Shown here in pieces: positions 56,755-64,000 of a stretch of 64,000 nucleotides of DNA; positions within the stretch are counted from its first letter, which is position 1, and every line of letters begins with the position of its first letter. The position numbers and the translations under genes were made by a program. The notes beneath the pieces were generated by a model. That model was not told where the DNA came from. It worked only from the letters and a program-made list of their open reading frames with translations, and ran no database searches. The DNA comes from Actinomycetota bacterium (lineage in GTDB: Bacteria; Actinomycetota; Actinomycetes; Actinomycetales; Dermatophilaceae), in assembly GCA_020161815.1 (NCBI GenBank), contig JAIUOP010000006.1, forward strand, positions 1-64,000, written 5' to 3'.

Positions 56755-57203
56755 GTCCTGGCCCCCTGTGCCGCGCCGAGTAGCGTCGTGGCCACGGCGA
56801 CGGCCTTGTCGGCCTCTGCCGCCCCGACGGTGCGCGCCTCGTAGTGGAGTTGATTGCGGGTGCGGCGCATCCGCTCGACGTGCCGGCCTGCTTCGTCCGC
56901 TGGTGGCGCAACGAGGACGATGCGCAGGAAGTCAGCGAGGGCGGCATGTTGGCCGGGGCCGTTCGCGGTGCGATAGCCATGACGAGCCAACATCGCCTCA
57001 CCGACCGCGTGGGCGGCGTCGTGGGCGAGGTTGTAGCGGTTCTGCGGCAGCTTCAAGTGCGGCAGATCGGCAAGGGTGTCCGCTGCACGCTCCAGGAAGA
57101 GCGTCGCCCGCACGGCGTCCGGCGCCACGCGAAGCAGCCGACCTTTCTCAACCAGGACCGTGAGAGCCTCCTGCTGGGCAGCGCTCAGCCGCCGAGTCAC
57201 CAC
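56751..57203 (-). CDS. HEPN-like protein (SAV_6107 type), candidate toxin
   Basis: A 150-aa mostly helical protein with NLAHDAAHAVGEAMLARHGYR and, near the C-terminus, RMRRTRNQLHYEARTV, the Arg...His arrangement of HEPN domains (spacing slightly short if read from the RN pair). HEPN proteins of this type are often RNases neutralised by an adjacent nucleotidyltransferase. It overlaps the HTH/nucleotidyltransferase gene by 7 bp and hsdR by 4 bp, so it is translated with both. GTG 57203 is listed; GTG 57200 is equally possible. Confidence 0.78.
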   Translation of the reverse strand: MVTRRLSAAQQEALTVLVEKGRLLRVAPDAVRATLFLERAADTLADLPHLKLPQNRYNLAHDAAHAVGEAMLARHGYRTANGPGQHAALADFLRIVLVAPPADEAGRHVERMRRTRNQLHYEARTVGAAEADKAVAVATTLLGAAQGART

Positions 57204-57799
57204 CGCAGGTCACCGATGACCGGGATGACAGGGTTGCTCTTCACATGCACTAGGAAACCACTGTCCGCCGACAGCTCCTTGGCGGTCAGGATGGTCGGGT
57301 TGACTGCCCGGCCGACCCGCTCCTGGACGCGGTCGCAGGCGGAGTACACCTCGTCAGTGTCAGGCGAACCGACAACCATGACGTCGACGTCGGAGGGGGC
57401 AGGTCCAGGCACCCCGAGCGACCGCGCAGCGAACGATCCGTAAAGGAAGGCCGCCTCCACGCCTTCGATGCCCGACAGCTCGCGGCCGAGATGCACGGCC
57501 GGGCCAGTGGTGATCGTCAGGATCAGACGAAGCGGTTCGACGAGAGGGCTGTCCTCTGCGGCCCTGATGAGCCGGGTCCGACCAACCTGCCGTTCGGCGA
57601 GAATTCCTGCGTCCAGGAGGCGGCCCACCTCCCGGTGCACTGTCGGATAGGCCAGATCCGTCCGCTTGGCAAGATCGGTGATGCTGAGCTCTTCGTCCAT
57701 GACGATCAGTGCTGCCAAGAGACGCGCCTGACCGTCCGACCGGAAGATCGGAGCAAGCAGTGGGGCCTCAGTTCTCATATAACTGAGATTATCCTCCAT
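57197..57799 (-). CDS. Winged-HTH / nucleotidyltransferase (MNT) fusion, candidate antitoxin
   Basis: A 200-aa protein. Residues about 20-95 form an ArsR/MarR-like winged helix (DEELSITDLAKRTDLAYPTVHREVGRLLDAGIL). Residues about 105-190 are a minimal nucleotidyltransferase with FLYGSFAARSLG and PSDVDVMVVG (Gly-Ser and Asp-x-Asp metal pair). Paired with the HEPN gene this is an MNT/HEPN toxin-antitoxin-like module whose antitoxin could also repress transcription. ATG at complement 57797-57799 is listed; the ATG at 57778 lies inside a 7-bp inverted repeat and is an alternative. Confidence 0.8.
   Translation of the reverse strand: MEDNLSYMRTEAPLLAPIFRSDGQARLLAALIVMDEELSITDLAKRTDLAYPTVHREVGRLLDAGILAERQVGRTRLIRAAEDSPLVEPLRLILTITTGPAVHLGRELSGIEGVEAAFLYGSFAARSLGVPGPAPSDVDVMVVGSPDTDEVYSACDRVQERVGRAVNPTILTAKELSADSGFLVHVKSNPVIPVIGDLRW
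57767..57787. promoter_or_regulatory. Inverted repeat at the start of the MNT gene
   Basis: CTCAGTT-(7 bp)-AACTGAG, perfect 7-bp arms in an AT-rich patch. It overlaps the second possible ATG of the HTH/nucleotidyltransferase gene and lies just downstream of a TAAAAT box (complement 57798-57803). This fits an autoregulatory operator inside the restriction operon. Confidence 0.5.
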
Positions 57800-57816
57800 T
57801 TTAGCGATACTCAAGG

Positions 57817-58770
57817 TTACGCACGGGGGATGAGGTCGGCGTCCGAGGTCGACAACGCCGCCAATTGGACCTCCGAAAGGCCGCGGTCCTCCCACTGTCC
57901 GTAGGTGCCACCTTCCCAGGTCCACTGCCGCCGGCCGTTGCAGGACCGGCCGGAGGCGACGGCACCAGCAGCCGAGGGAGAGCTGAACGGGATGTCGCGG
58001 GTCACTCGACCTTGCCCACCCTGGATGACGATGGACCCGTCGGCCACGAGCTTCTCGTATCGAGCCTTGAGCGAGGCGTAGGCCCGGCGAGTGCTCTCGG
58101 TCGTCCCCGCGCCGGTCCACGCCGGAACGACGGTGGATCCGGCAAGCAGCGTGAACTCATCACCGTTGACCTGGGCGCTGGCGTCCACTCCGGTCCTGGG
58201 AACAGTGAGGCGGAAGATCGGCGATACCTCCGTGGGCTTCTCCGGTCGGTCCGTGGCTCGGGAGGGCACTTGCCGTAGGGCGTTGATACCGAGCACCGGA
58301 AGGATGATCTGCAGGTGGTCCAGGAATGCCTCCATATCGGAGACCTGGGCCTCGGAAAGACGCCTGCCCTGCGGGGTCTGGGTGTTCACGAGACCCACGC
58401 GTTGGGCCCGGGTGGCCTTCTCGACGAGCCGCGCTTCGAGGTAGCCCCAGTGGCCCTCGTTGAACGCGTCGTCCTTGGCGGTGATGAGGACGACGCGGTC
58501 CCAGAAGTCCTTCTTCGCCTTGTGGTCGCGGAACCGGTTGATGAAGTTCTCGGTGCGCCCGATGTAGCAGGTGACTCCACCGACGGCCTCCTCGTCGTCG
58601 CCGAGCAGCAGGTAGGCGCCGTTGCGCTGGGCCTCCGGGCGGCGGAGGATCTCGCCGATGTCCTTGCGCGGGCCGGTCAGGACGTGGCCGGTCCAGCCGG
58701 CGATCTCGGCCGTGGTGATGCCGCCCGGCTCGCCGTCGACGAGGAACAGCTCGATGTGCTTGCCGGTCAT
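57817..58770 (-). CDS. GIY-YIG nuclease with DUF4357 C-terminal domain
   Basis: A 317-aa protein. A GIY-YIG-like domain covers about 50-135: GAYLLLGDD...VTCYIGRTENFINRFRDHK, with an Arg and a Glu (GYLEARLVEKA) at the expected catalytic positions. The C-terminal part (about 205-300) has TLLAGSTVVPAW...KLVADGSIV...FSSPSAAGAVASGRSCNGRRQWTW, the DUF4357 pattern. Such proteins recur in type I restriction loci; the role is unknown. The ATG overlaps the hsdS stop by 4 bp. A 17-bp gap separates it from the MNT gene. Confidence 0.87.
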   Translation of the reverse strand: MTGKHIELFLVDGEPGGITTAEIAGWTGHVLTGPRKDIGEILRRPEAQRNGAYLLLGDDEEAVGGVTCYIGRTENFINRFRDHKAKKDFWDRVVLITAKDDAFNEGHWGYLEARLVEKATRAQRVGLVNTQTPQGRRLSEAQVSDMEAFLDHLQIILPVLGINALRQVPSRATDRPEKPTEVSPIFRLTVPRTGVDASAQVNGDEFTLLAGSTVVPAWTGAGTTESTRRAYASLKARYEKLVADGSIVIQGGQGRVTRDIPFSSPSAAGAVASGRSCNGRRQWTWEGGTYGQWEDRGLSEVQLAALSTSDADLIPRA

Positions 58771-59933
58771 GACGCCTCGGGGAAGGTGAGGAGCTTGTCG
58801 CGGTAGTACTCGTACTGCTTCCGCCGCGCCGCCAGTTCAGCGGGGAGCCCGACTCTGAGGTCAGTCACCAACCCATCCAATGCATCGAGCGTCGCCGCGA
58901 TCTTGTGTTGCTCCACCAATGGAGGCAGAGGGACTTCAACCTTGGCCAATCTGGCCTTGGAGACATTAAATCGCGTCACACCGCTGGCCGTTAGGCGGAT
59001 CTGCTCGCGCATCGCGAAGGAGCGGAATAGATGTTTCGCGAAATCGGGGTCGAGAGTGCTGGGGTCATGTAGTCGGAAGCCGATGCAGAAGCTATTAAGG
59101 TACAGCGCATCCTCGGGTTCACGGGTGACGACCGACGAGAGCCCGCACTCGTCGCGATTCTCCGAAGAGCCGGTGAATAGGACGTCTCCCCGGTGAAGGA
59201 GCCGCTGGCGCTCGCCCGGGCTCACCCTCACGAAGTCGTCGGCGTCCAGCTCGGTGGCGAGATTCGCGTAAACGTTCCGGTAAGTCACGTAGCGAGCATT
59301 GCCTTCTGAGAAGTCTGACTTCGACTTTCCGGTCAGTCCGCCGAAGAGGAATCCGAGTTCACTCATCGGCGCGCGCCTGACACTCTCTCTCTCGTGGAAG
59401 GTCAAGAGAGCGTCACGATAGTGACGGTACTGTCGCCGTCGCGCCTCAAGCTCCGCCTCAAGCTCCGCCTCAAGCTCCGCGAACGCATCAAGCACCTCAA
59501 CGATGGCCCGCTGCACTGCCAACGGAGGAACGGGAATTCTGACCTCGTTGAGGACCGTTTGCGTGAGGCTTGGAACCCCACCCGCGACGTTGAGCCGTTC
59601 GAGTTCCTCGACCACGAGCAGGTGGAAGAGGAACTTGGGCACCATCTGAGTGGTGTCCACTTCGGTGAAGAAGATCGTGTCAACGGTCCAGAAGGGCTGG
59701 TCGACGTAGAAGAGATTGGACAGCGACCCCTTACGCGGGATCAGGACCGACGGTCCCGGGTGGGCAGCCAAGTCAACGTAGGTCATGACACCACCAGATC
59801 CGTAGACCGGAATGCCACCGCTGCCCAAGTGCTTGTAGTCGCGACCATTCCTAATGCGGGCAACATCGCCAAGGCGCTTGTAGGCGACCCCCATTGGACA
59901 CTCACGCTGCAGCAACGCATCTATCCGGTTCAC
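58767..59933 (-). CDS. hsdS: Type I restriction specificity subunit S
   Basis: A 388-aa HsdS with two target recognition domains (about 15-130 and 185-335). Each is followed by a similar conserved helix: [15 protein letters not shown] and [15 protein letters not shown]. The first helix is preceded by AELE three times in a row, encoded by an exact 12-bp tandem repeat. In EcoR124 enzymes the repeat number in this place sets the spacer length of the recognition site. GC is lower than the core, usual for recognition domains. The start overlaps the hsdM stop by 4 bp. Confidence 0.93.
   Translation of the reverse strand: MNRIDALLQRECPMGVAYKRLGDVARIRNGRDYKHLGSGGIPVYGSGGVMTYVDLAAHPGPSVLIPRKGSLSNLFYVDQPFWTVDTIFFTEVDTTQMVPKFLFHLLVVEELERLNVAGGVPSLTQTVLNEVRIPVPPLAVQRAIVEVLDAFAELEAELEAELEARRRQYRHYRDALLTFHERESVRRAPMSELGFLFGGLTGKSKSDFSEGNARYVTYRNVYANLATELDADDFVRVSPGERQRLLHRGDVLFTGSSENRDECGLSSVVTREPEDALYLNSFCIGFRLHDPSTLDPDFAKHLFRSFAMREQIRLTASGVTRFNVSKARLAKVEVPLPPLVEQHKIAATLDALDGLVTDLRVGLPAELAARRKQYEYYRDKLLTFPEAS
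59445..59480 (-). repeat. hsdS: Three-copy 12-bp tandem repeat in the hsdS spacer
   Basis: CTCAAGCTCCGC (plus strand) occurs three times without mismatch at 59445, 59457 and 59469. On the coding strand it gives three AELE units in the long helix that separates the two target recognition domains. Slippage would add or remove four residues without frameshift. Confidence 0.95.
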
Positions 59934-61492
59934 GATCGGCTGCCTTCGAGGTCGGCGACGATGGCGTCGATCTTGGTCCGCAGCTCAGCTTGGCGCTCGA
60001 CGATCCGGGCGATCTCCGCGTTCAAGGCCACGATGTCGACTTCTTCGCGGGTGTTCTCGGCCTCGACATATGAAGTGACCGACAGGTTGTAGCCGTTGTC
60101 CGCAATCGTCTCCGCCTCGACGAGGGAGGCGAAATGGGGAGCCGGCTCACGGCATACGAACGCCTCGAGAATCCGCTTCTGATGCGCATCGGTGAGCTTG
60201 TTCTTGTTGCCCGTGCGGGTGAACAGCGCCGATCCGTCGATGAAGAGGATCGCGTTGCCGGTCTTGCTCTTCTTGAGCACGATGATGCAGGTGGCGATCG
60301 TCGTGCCGAAGAAGAGGTCGGGTGGGAGCTGGATGACGGCATCGACGTAGTTGTTGTCGACGAGGTACTTGCGGATCTTCTGCTCCGCTCCCCCGCGGTA
60401 GAGCACCCCCGGGAACTCGACGATCGCCGCGGTGCCGTCGACGGCGAGCCACGACAGGATGTGCATGGTGAAGGCGAGGTCGGCCTTGCTCTTCGGGGCG
60501 AGCACTCCCGCGGGCGCGAAGCGCGGGTCGTTGATGAGCAGCGGGTTGTCCGAGCCCGGCCACTTCGTGGAGTAGGGCGGGTTCGACACGATCGCCTCGA
60601 AGGGCTCGTCGTCCCAGTGCGCCGGGTCGATGAGGGTGTCCCCGTGGGCGATGTCGAACTTCTCGTAGTTGACGTCGTGCAGGAACATGTTGATCCGCGC
60701 GAGGTTGTAGGTCGTCAGGTTGATCTCCTGACCGAAGAAGCCCTGCCGCACGTTCTCCTTGCCGAGCACCTTGGCGAACTTCAGCAGCAGCGAGCCCGAG
60801 CCGCACGCAGGGTCATAGACCTTGTTGACCTCGCTCTTGCCGACGACCGTGATGCGAGCGAGCAGCTCACTGACCTCCTGGGGCGTGAAGAACTCTCCCC
60901 CCGACTTGCCCGCCGACGACGCATACATCGTCATGAGGTACTCATAGGCATCACCGAAGGCATCGATCGTGTTGTCGCTGAACGTGCCCAGGTTGAGATC
61001 GCCGATGGCGCTCAACAGCTTGACGAGCTTCTCGTTGCGGCGGGCGACGGTCGGGCCGAGCTTGGCACTGTTGACGTCGAGGTCGTCGAAGAGGCCCTTG
61101 AGGTCGTCCTCGCTCGCCGAGCCAACCGCTGAGGCCTCGATGTTCCTGAAGACTCGCTCGAGGGTCTCGTTGAGATCGCCGTCGTGGGCCGCCCGCGCCC
61201 GGACATTGGCAAAGAGCTCGCTCGGCAGGATGTAGAAACCCTTGTCCGAGACCGTCACCTCCCGGCCGAACTCCGCTTGCGCATCAGTGAGCTGTGCATA
61301 GTCGAAGTCGGGGACACCGGCATCCCGCTCCAGGCCGTTGATGTAGTCGGTGAGGTTCTCCGAGATGAACCGGTAGAACAGCATCCCGAGGACGTAGCCC
61401 TTGAAGTCCCAACCGTCGACGCTGCCGCGCAGGTCATTGGCGATCCGCCAGATCGCCTTGTGCAGCTCGGCCCGCTGCTGCTCCTTGGTCAT
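59930..61492 (-). CDS. hsdM: Type I restriction adenine methyltransferase subunit M
   Basis: A 520-aa N6-adenine methyltransferase. An N-terminal HsdM helical domain ([28 protein letters not shown]) precedes the catalytic domain with the SAM-binding motif [14 protein letters not shown] (about 226-239) and the catalytic NPPYSTKW (about 304). The C-terminal helix ([21 protein letters not shown]) contacts HsdS. It is first in the operon hsdM-hsdS-GIY-YIG-MNT-HEPN-hsdR. No clear promoter was found in the 128 bp between it and vapC. Confidence 0.96.
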   Translation of the reverse strand: MTKEQQRAELHKAIWRIANDLRGSVDGWDFKGYVLGMLFYRFISENLTDYINGLERDAGVPDFDYAQLTDAQAEFGREVTVSDKGFYILPSELFANVRARAAHDGDLNETLERVFRNIEASAVGSASEDDLKGLFDDLDVNSAKLGPTVARRNEKLVKLLSAIGDLNLGTFSDNTIDAFGDAYEYLMTMYASSAGKSGGEFFTPQEVSELLARITVVGKSEVNKVYDPACGSGSLLLKFAKVLGKENVRQGFFGQEINLTTYNLARINMFLHDVNYEKFDIAHGDTLIDPAHWDDEPFEAIVSNPPYSTKWPGSDNPLLINDPRFAPAGVLAPKSKADLAFTMHILSWLAVDGTAAIVEFPGVLYRGGAEQKIRKYLVDNNYVDAVIQLPPDLFFGTTIATCIIVLKKSKTGNAILFIDGSALFTRTGNKNKLTDAHQKRILEAFVCREPAPHFASLVEAETIADNGYNLSVTSYVEAENTREEVDIVALNAEIARIVERQAELRTKIDAIVADLEGSRS

Positions 61493-61620
61493 GCGGAGGG
61501 CTCGATCCGTGGAGTGCTGAAGAGGTGGGGCATGCGGATGATCCTGCCCGAGGAGGCCGACAGCCGACGGGTCGGCACGCTGGCAAGACCCGCGGCATAC
61601 GCCGTCGGGGAGCGCCCCTG

Positions 61621-62058
61621 TCAGCCCCGGGTCGCGACTGGATTGTCCACGACAAGTCCCTCGAACCGCCCGAAGTCGGTGTCATTGCTGGCGACACTGG
61701 CGGACCGTTGGAGGGCATGGGCAGCGATGAGAGCGTCGGTGGTGAGGTTCCCCGCCGCTCCCGCTCGCACCAGGAGGGCGAGCGTGGCGCGAAGGTGGCG
61801 CTCATCCGACACCAGAACGTCAGTCATTGGATGGTCCAGCCAGCTCTCGACGACGGAGACTGCGGCCGAGGTGGTCATGGGTGACACCAGGACCCGGCTC
61901 GAGGTGACCAGCCGCACGAAACCCGAGATGACCACCGGTGCCAGCCCGATCGTCTCCCGTCCGCTCAGTGCGGCGCCCCACCATTCGCGGGCCGCGTCAT
62001 GCTGGTCGAACCCGTCGACATGGGCATAGAGCAGGACGTTGACGTCCGGGACGATCAC
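61621..62058 (-). CDS. vapC: VapC-type PIN-domain toxin
   Basis: A 145-aa PIN-domain RNase: [15 protein letters not shown] (first Asp), [12 protein letters not shown] (central acidic residue), and [12 protein letters not shown] at the C-terminus (SNDxDF motif). VapC toxins cut tRNA or rRNA. The GTG start overlaps the vapB stop by 4 bp. It lies 128 bp downstream-facing from hsdM, as part of the same accessory island. Confidence 0.9.
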   Translation of the reverse strand: MIVPDVNVLLYAHVDGFDQHDAAREWWGAALSGRETIGLAPVVISGFVRLVTSSRVLVSPMTTSAAVSVVESWLDHPMTDVLVSDERHLRATLALLVRAGAAGNLTTDALIAAHALQRSASVASNDTDFGRFEGLVVDNPVATRG

Positions 62059-62297
62059 GACGACGTGAGCTCGTCGTCAGCCAACTCGTCGACGAGGTGA
62101 TTCAGCCGTGCCACGTCAATCCCACCCCGGACCCCGGAGCGATGAACGGGGACCACGTGGGCCGAAACGCCATCGGCCGTGCCGAGCGCCCGCCTCAGGG
62201 CGTCGTTGACGACGTCCTTCATCGTCCGACGGTCGCGGCGAACGGCGTCCTCGACGAGCCGACTGACGTCGTCATCGAGCGTGAGCGTGGTCCTCAT
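62055..62297 (-). CDS. vapB: VapB-type ribbon-helix-helix antitoxin
   Basis: An 80-aa antitoxin. The N-terminal RTTLTLDDDVSRLVEDAVRRDRRTMKDVVNDALRRAL is a ribbon-helix-helix; the C-terminal tail (VARLNHLVDELADDE) would wrap VapC. The ATG (complement 62295-62297) is 6 nt after TAAGAT (complement 62304-62309), a leaderless start. A perfect 16-bp palindrome lies just upstream and is the likely operator. Confidence 0.9.
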   Translation of the reverse strand: MRTTLTLDDDVSRLVEDAVRRDRRTMKDVVNDALRRALGTADGVSAHVVPVHRSGVRGGIDVARLNHLVDELADDELTSS

Positions 62298-62322
62298 GCA
62301 GACATCTTAGCATCAGACGATC

Positions 62323-62338
62323 AGGCATCATGATGCCT
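62323..62338. promoter_or_regulatory. Perfect palindrome upstream of vapB
   Basis: AGGCATCATGATGCCT is a perfect 16-bp palindrome, 26 bp before the vapB start and centred near the -35 region. Type II antitoxins commonly bind such sites to autoregulate. Confidence 0.7.
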
Positions 62339-62600
62339 TGATGGCCGGCCAGGTTCCCGGCGTACGCCTCGGGGCCGTACAGGCCTCCCATGAGCGCCGC
62401 ACGCCGCCGTCTCCCCCTCTCCGTCTGACCGCGATCGTCGATCAGCAGTTCTCCGTCAAGATCGACCAGTACGGCGGGGACAACAGCTACCTCGCCGTGA
62501 CCGTCGGTCTCGACGCGGCCCAGCAGTACGGCTGGCCGGTGCGGTCCGAGCACGCCTGCCTGATGGACTGGTACGCCACCTCTGCGGGCCGTCGTAGGAC
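62338..62600 (+). pseudogene. Possible gene fragment of unknown family
   Basis: In one plus-strand frame, codons 62428-62590 have strong third-position GC and protein-like composition (AIVDQQFSVKIDQYGGDN, SYLAVTVGLDAAQQYGWPV, then CLMDWYATSA). The frame continues to 63075 but loses coding character after about 62600, and runs antisense to the thioredoxin-like gene. No intact gene is supported; it looks like a remnant. The rest of 62600-62714 shows nothing. Confidence 0.35.
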
Positions 62601-62714
62601 GCCCGACACCGGTCCCGCGCCGCGAGGAAACCGGAGCCCGGGCAGGCCGCGAACGCCGTCTCCACCCGCTTCTTCCCGAGCCCCTCCCCGGCACTCACCC
62701 CGCCCGTCGCCCCG

Positions 62715-63221
62715 TCATCCCGCGGACCGGCCGGCCGACCACTCCACGGTCTCCTCGGCGAGCAGACTGCCCAGCGCCCCACCGAGGGCGAGCTCGTCGA
62801 CCGTCCCGAAGGCCTGTGCGCGCAAGCGCCCACCCCGGTCCAGGACGATGAGCGTCGGCGTTCCCTGCAGCCCCCACCGCTGCATCGTCATCGGTATGCC
62901 GTGCCCCTGCGGTGTGTCGACGCCCACCGGGAAGGTGACCCGATACTCGTGCATGAAGGCCTTGAGCGACACCGGCGTCATCGCCTCATGGTGCTCGAAG
63001 ACCGTGTGCAGCCCGATGACGACGACCTCGTCCGCCAGGGTCGAGTGCACCTTGCGCGCCAGCGGCAGCCCGTGACTGACACACCCCGGGCAGAGCATCT
63101 GGAAGGCCTCGATCACCACCACGCGACCTCGCAGCCCGGCAAGGGTCTCGGCCGGCGGCGTGCCCAGCCACTCACTGACCTCCCACTCGGGGGTCGGACC
63201 CATCACCGGTAGTCGCTGCAT
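62715..63221 (-). CDS. Thioredoxin-fold (TlpA/peroxiredoxin-like) protein
   Basis: A 168-aa thioredoxin-fold protein with AFQMLCPGCVSHGLPLARKV (Cys44 and Cys47, CPGC) and the cis-Pro loop GLQGTPTLIVLDRGGRLR. There is no signal peptide, so it should be cytoplasmic. It may reduce disulfides or peroxides. ATG at complement 63219-63221. It is isolated between the vapBC operon and a stretch of gene fragments. Confidence 0.82.
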   Translation of the reverse strand: MQRLPVMGPTPEWEVSEWLGTPPAETLAGLRGRVVVIEAFQMLCPGCVSHGLPLARKVHSTLADEVVVIGLHTVFEHHEAMTPVSLKAFMHEYRVTFPVGVDTPQGHGIPMTMQRWGLQGTPTLIVLDRGGRLRAQAFGTVDELALGGALGSLLAEETVEWSAGRSAG

Positions 63222-63306
63222 ACCCAGCCACGCTAGACCCGGAAAGCGTCGACGTCCCGGTCTCCATCGACCTCGATCCGCAGTGAGGTCAGAGGCTCGG
63301 GGCCAC

Positions 63307-63528
63307 TCACCCCAGGACCAGGCCCCAACTCCACCGGTCCCAGCGGTGATACCTGCTCGCGACAGCAGCGCTCATCGACAAGGTGAGCGCATAGGGCCGG
63401 GCTCCCAAGGCGCGGGCCATCAGCCACACGAAGGGGCTGATGAGGAGCAGCCAGGCGGGCCCGAACTGGCTGGCTCGCCCGGTCAGACGAACGGTGTCGC
63501 CCGTGGGCTCACCGGTGGGCGTTGCCGG
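63307..63528 (-). pseudogene. Truncated membrane-protein gene fragment
   Basis: A minus-strand frame of about 73 codons, open between a stop near 63530 and a stop at 63307-63309, encodes a coding-like segment: FGPAWLLLISPFVWLMARAL, then GARPYALTLSMSAAVASRYH. No start codon with an upstream control region is visible, so it seems to be the 3' part of a broken gene. A second frame over 63233-63370 also looks coding-like and may reflect a frameshift. Confidence 0.35.
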
Positions 63529-63683
63529 AGTTCAAGGGCACCGCGGCGGTGCGCCAAAGCGCTGAGCAGCGCCAGCGTCTGCTCGCGTTCTCGGCCGAGC
63601 AGTATTTGGCCGGTCGCTCCCTGCGGCAGATCGCCGAGCTGACCGATCGATCCCAAACCGGCTCATCCCAATTGAGGGTGTAG
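63513..63683 (+). pseudogene. Truncated helix-turn-helix gene fragment
   Basis: A plus-strand segment reads EFKGTAAVRQSAEQRQRLLAF followed by AEQYLAGRSLRQIAELTDRSQT and a stop at 63681-63683. It resembles a helix-turn-helix of resolvase or small regulator type cut off after the recognition helix. No start site is visible. Between 63684 and 63920 I see only AT-richer sequence and a possible minus-strand tail (ARSLLETGGFRP, ending near 63690) that might be an insertion-sequence remnant. Confidence 0.35.
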
Positions 63684-63943
63684 CTACGGTCTGAAGCCGC
63701 CGGTCTCGAGGAGGCTGCGGGCGATGTAGTTTACCTACCCGATAGTTTTCATGGCCCGTTGTGACTAGTGCGCGTCCGCGCGGTCCTGACGACCTGGCTC
63801 ACCCCGGCCGCGGGTCACCCTTCGGGCACGTGCAAAGGTTCGGGAACGCCCCCACTCGCTCTCCTGAGCCGCGCGAAAGGGGCTGTGTGACAACCACTTT
63901 CGCTGGCCCGCAGCGAGCCGCCCACGTGGCCTAGGATGTCGCC

Positions 63944-64000
63944 GTGGCTGCGCTCCAGACCGTCATCCTCCAGCTCGCCGAGGCAGGGCGGACCGTCGTC
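63944..64000 (+). CDS. Start of a gene cut by the window edge
   Basis: GTG 63944 lies 6 nt after TAGGAT (63932-63937), the same leaderless design as many genes here, and the 19 visible codons (VAALQTVILQLAEAGRTVV) have strong third-position GC. The product cannot be named from so little. It continues beyond the window. Confidence 0.55.
   Translation, partial: MAALQTVILQLAEAGRTVV

Overview
The window is high-GC actinobacterial chromosome. Gene content and gene order match the conserved core block that in Mycobacterium tuberculosis runs from Rv2175c/pknL to glnA1. The family make-up (aspA with a Dcu carrier, a PASTA-containing PknL, an exonuclease/UvrC-like fusion, many leaderless starts with TANNNT boxes) suggests a member of Micrococcales, perhaps Intrasporangiaceae. 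That taxonomic call is an inference from gene order and style, not from a marker gene.

Region 1 (0.1-17.7 kb) holds an Rv2175c-type DNA-binding protein, a LysM transglycosylase, the Ser/Thr kinase PknL with PASTA repeats, an EamA exporter, threonine aldolase with class II DAHP synthase, PlsC, an EEP-fold protein, a ROK glucokinase, an ArsA-like ATPase with an SRPBCC partner, a lipoprotein metallopeptidase with a Cys-rich small protein, the exonuclease/GIY-YIG fusion, an Lrp-type RAM protein and trpD. Region 2 (17.7-30.4 kb) is the respiratory cluster: ctaE-qcrCAB on the plus strand and ctaC-ctaD-ctaF on the minus strand, together encoding the bc1-aa3 menaquinol oxidase supercomplex. An aspA-dcu operon, a zincin and an L,D-transpeptidase lie between the two halves. 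Region 3 (30.4-43.8 kb) has a class V aminotransferase-like protein with TusA, aat, a PfkB (adenosine) kinase, a PadR pair, erpA, glycerate kinase, nadA, an M20 dipeptidase, DUF3043, gcvT, pepA and lpdA. Region 4 (43.9-53.4 kb) has sucB, an atypical kinase, peptidase E, lipB, lipA, DUF4191, RDD and glnA. lpdA-sucB-lipB-lipA together supply and lipoylate 2-oxoacid dehydrogenases; glnA carries a four-half-site GlnR box.

Region 5 (53.7-62.3 kb) is an accessory defence island placed directly after glnA. It is a leftward type I restriction-modification operon (hsdM-hsdS-GIY-YIG/DUF4357-HTH/nucleotidyltransferase-HEPN-hsdR) followed by vapBC. A toxin-antitoxin-like MNT/HEPN pair is therefore embedded between hsdS and hsdR, and hsdS has a three-copy 12-bp tandem repeat in its spacer. 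Region 6 (62.3-64.0 kb) is sparsely coding: a thioredoxin-fold protein, gene fragments and the first codons of a new gene.

The most unusual window-wide signal is the octamer GTATGCCG. It was found by eye about 45 times on both strands, roughly one per 1.4 kb, against about two to three expected from base composition. It lies inside genes, where it forces the otherwise avoided Tyr codon TAT, and it forms the inverted arms of three intergenic terminator-like hairpins. This layout resembles DNA-uptake sequences of Neisseria and Pasteurellaceae, which are not established in Actinobacteria. Other notable signals are a divergent pair of PafBC/RecA-NDp-type DNA-damage promoters at 13.95-14.10 kb and at least 15 putative leaderless starts.
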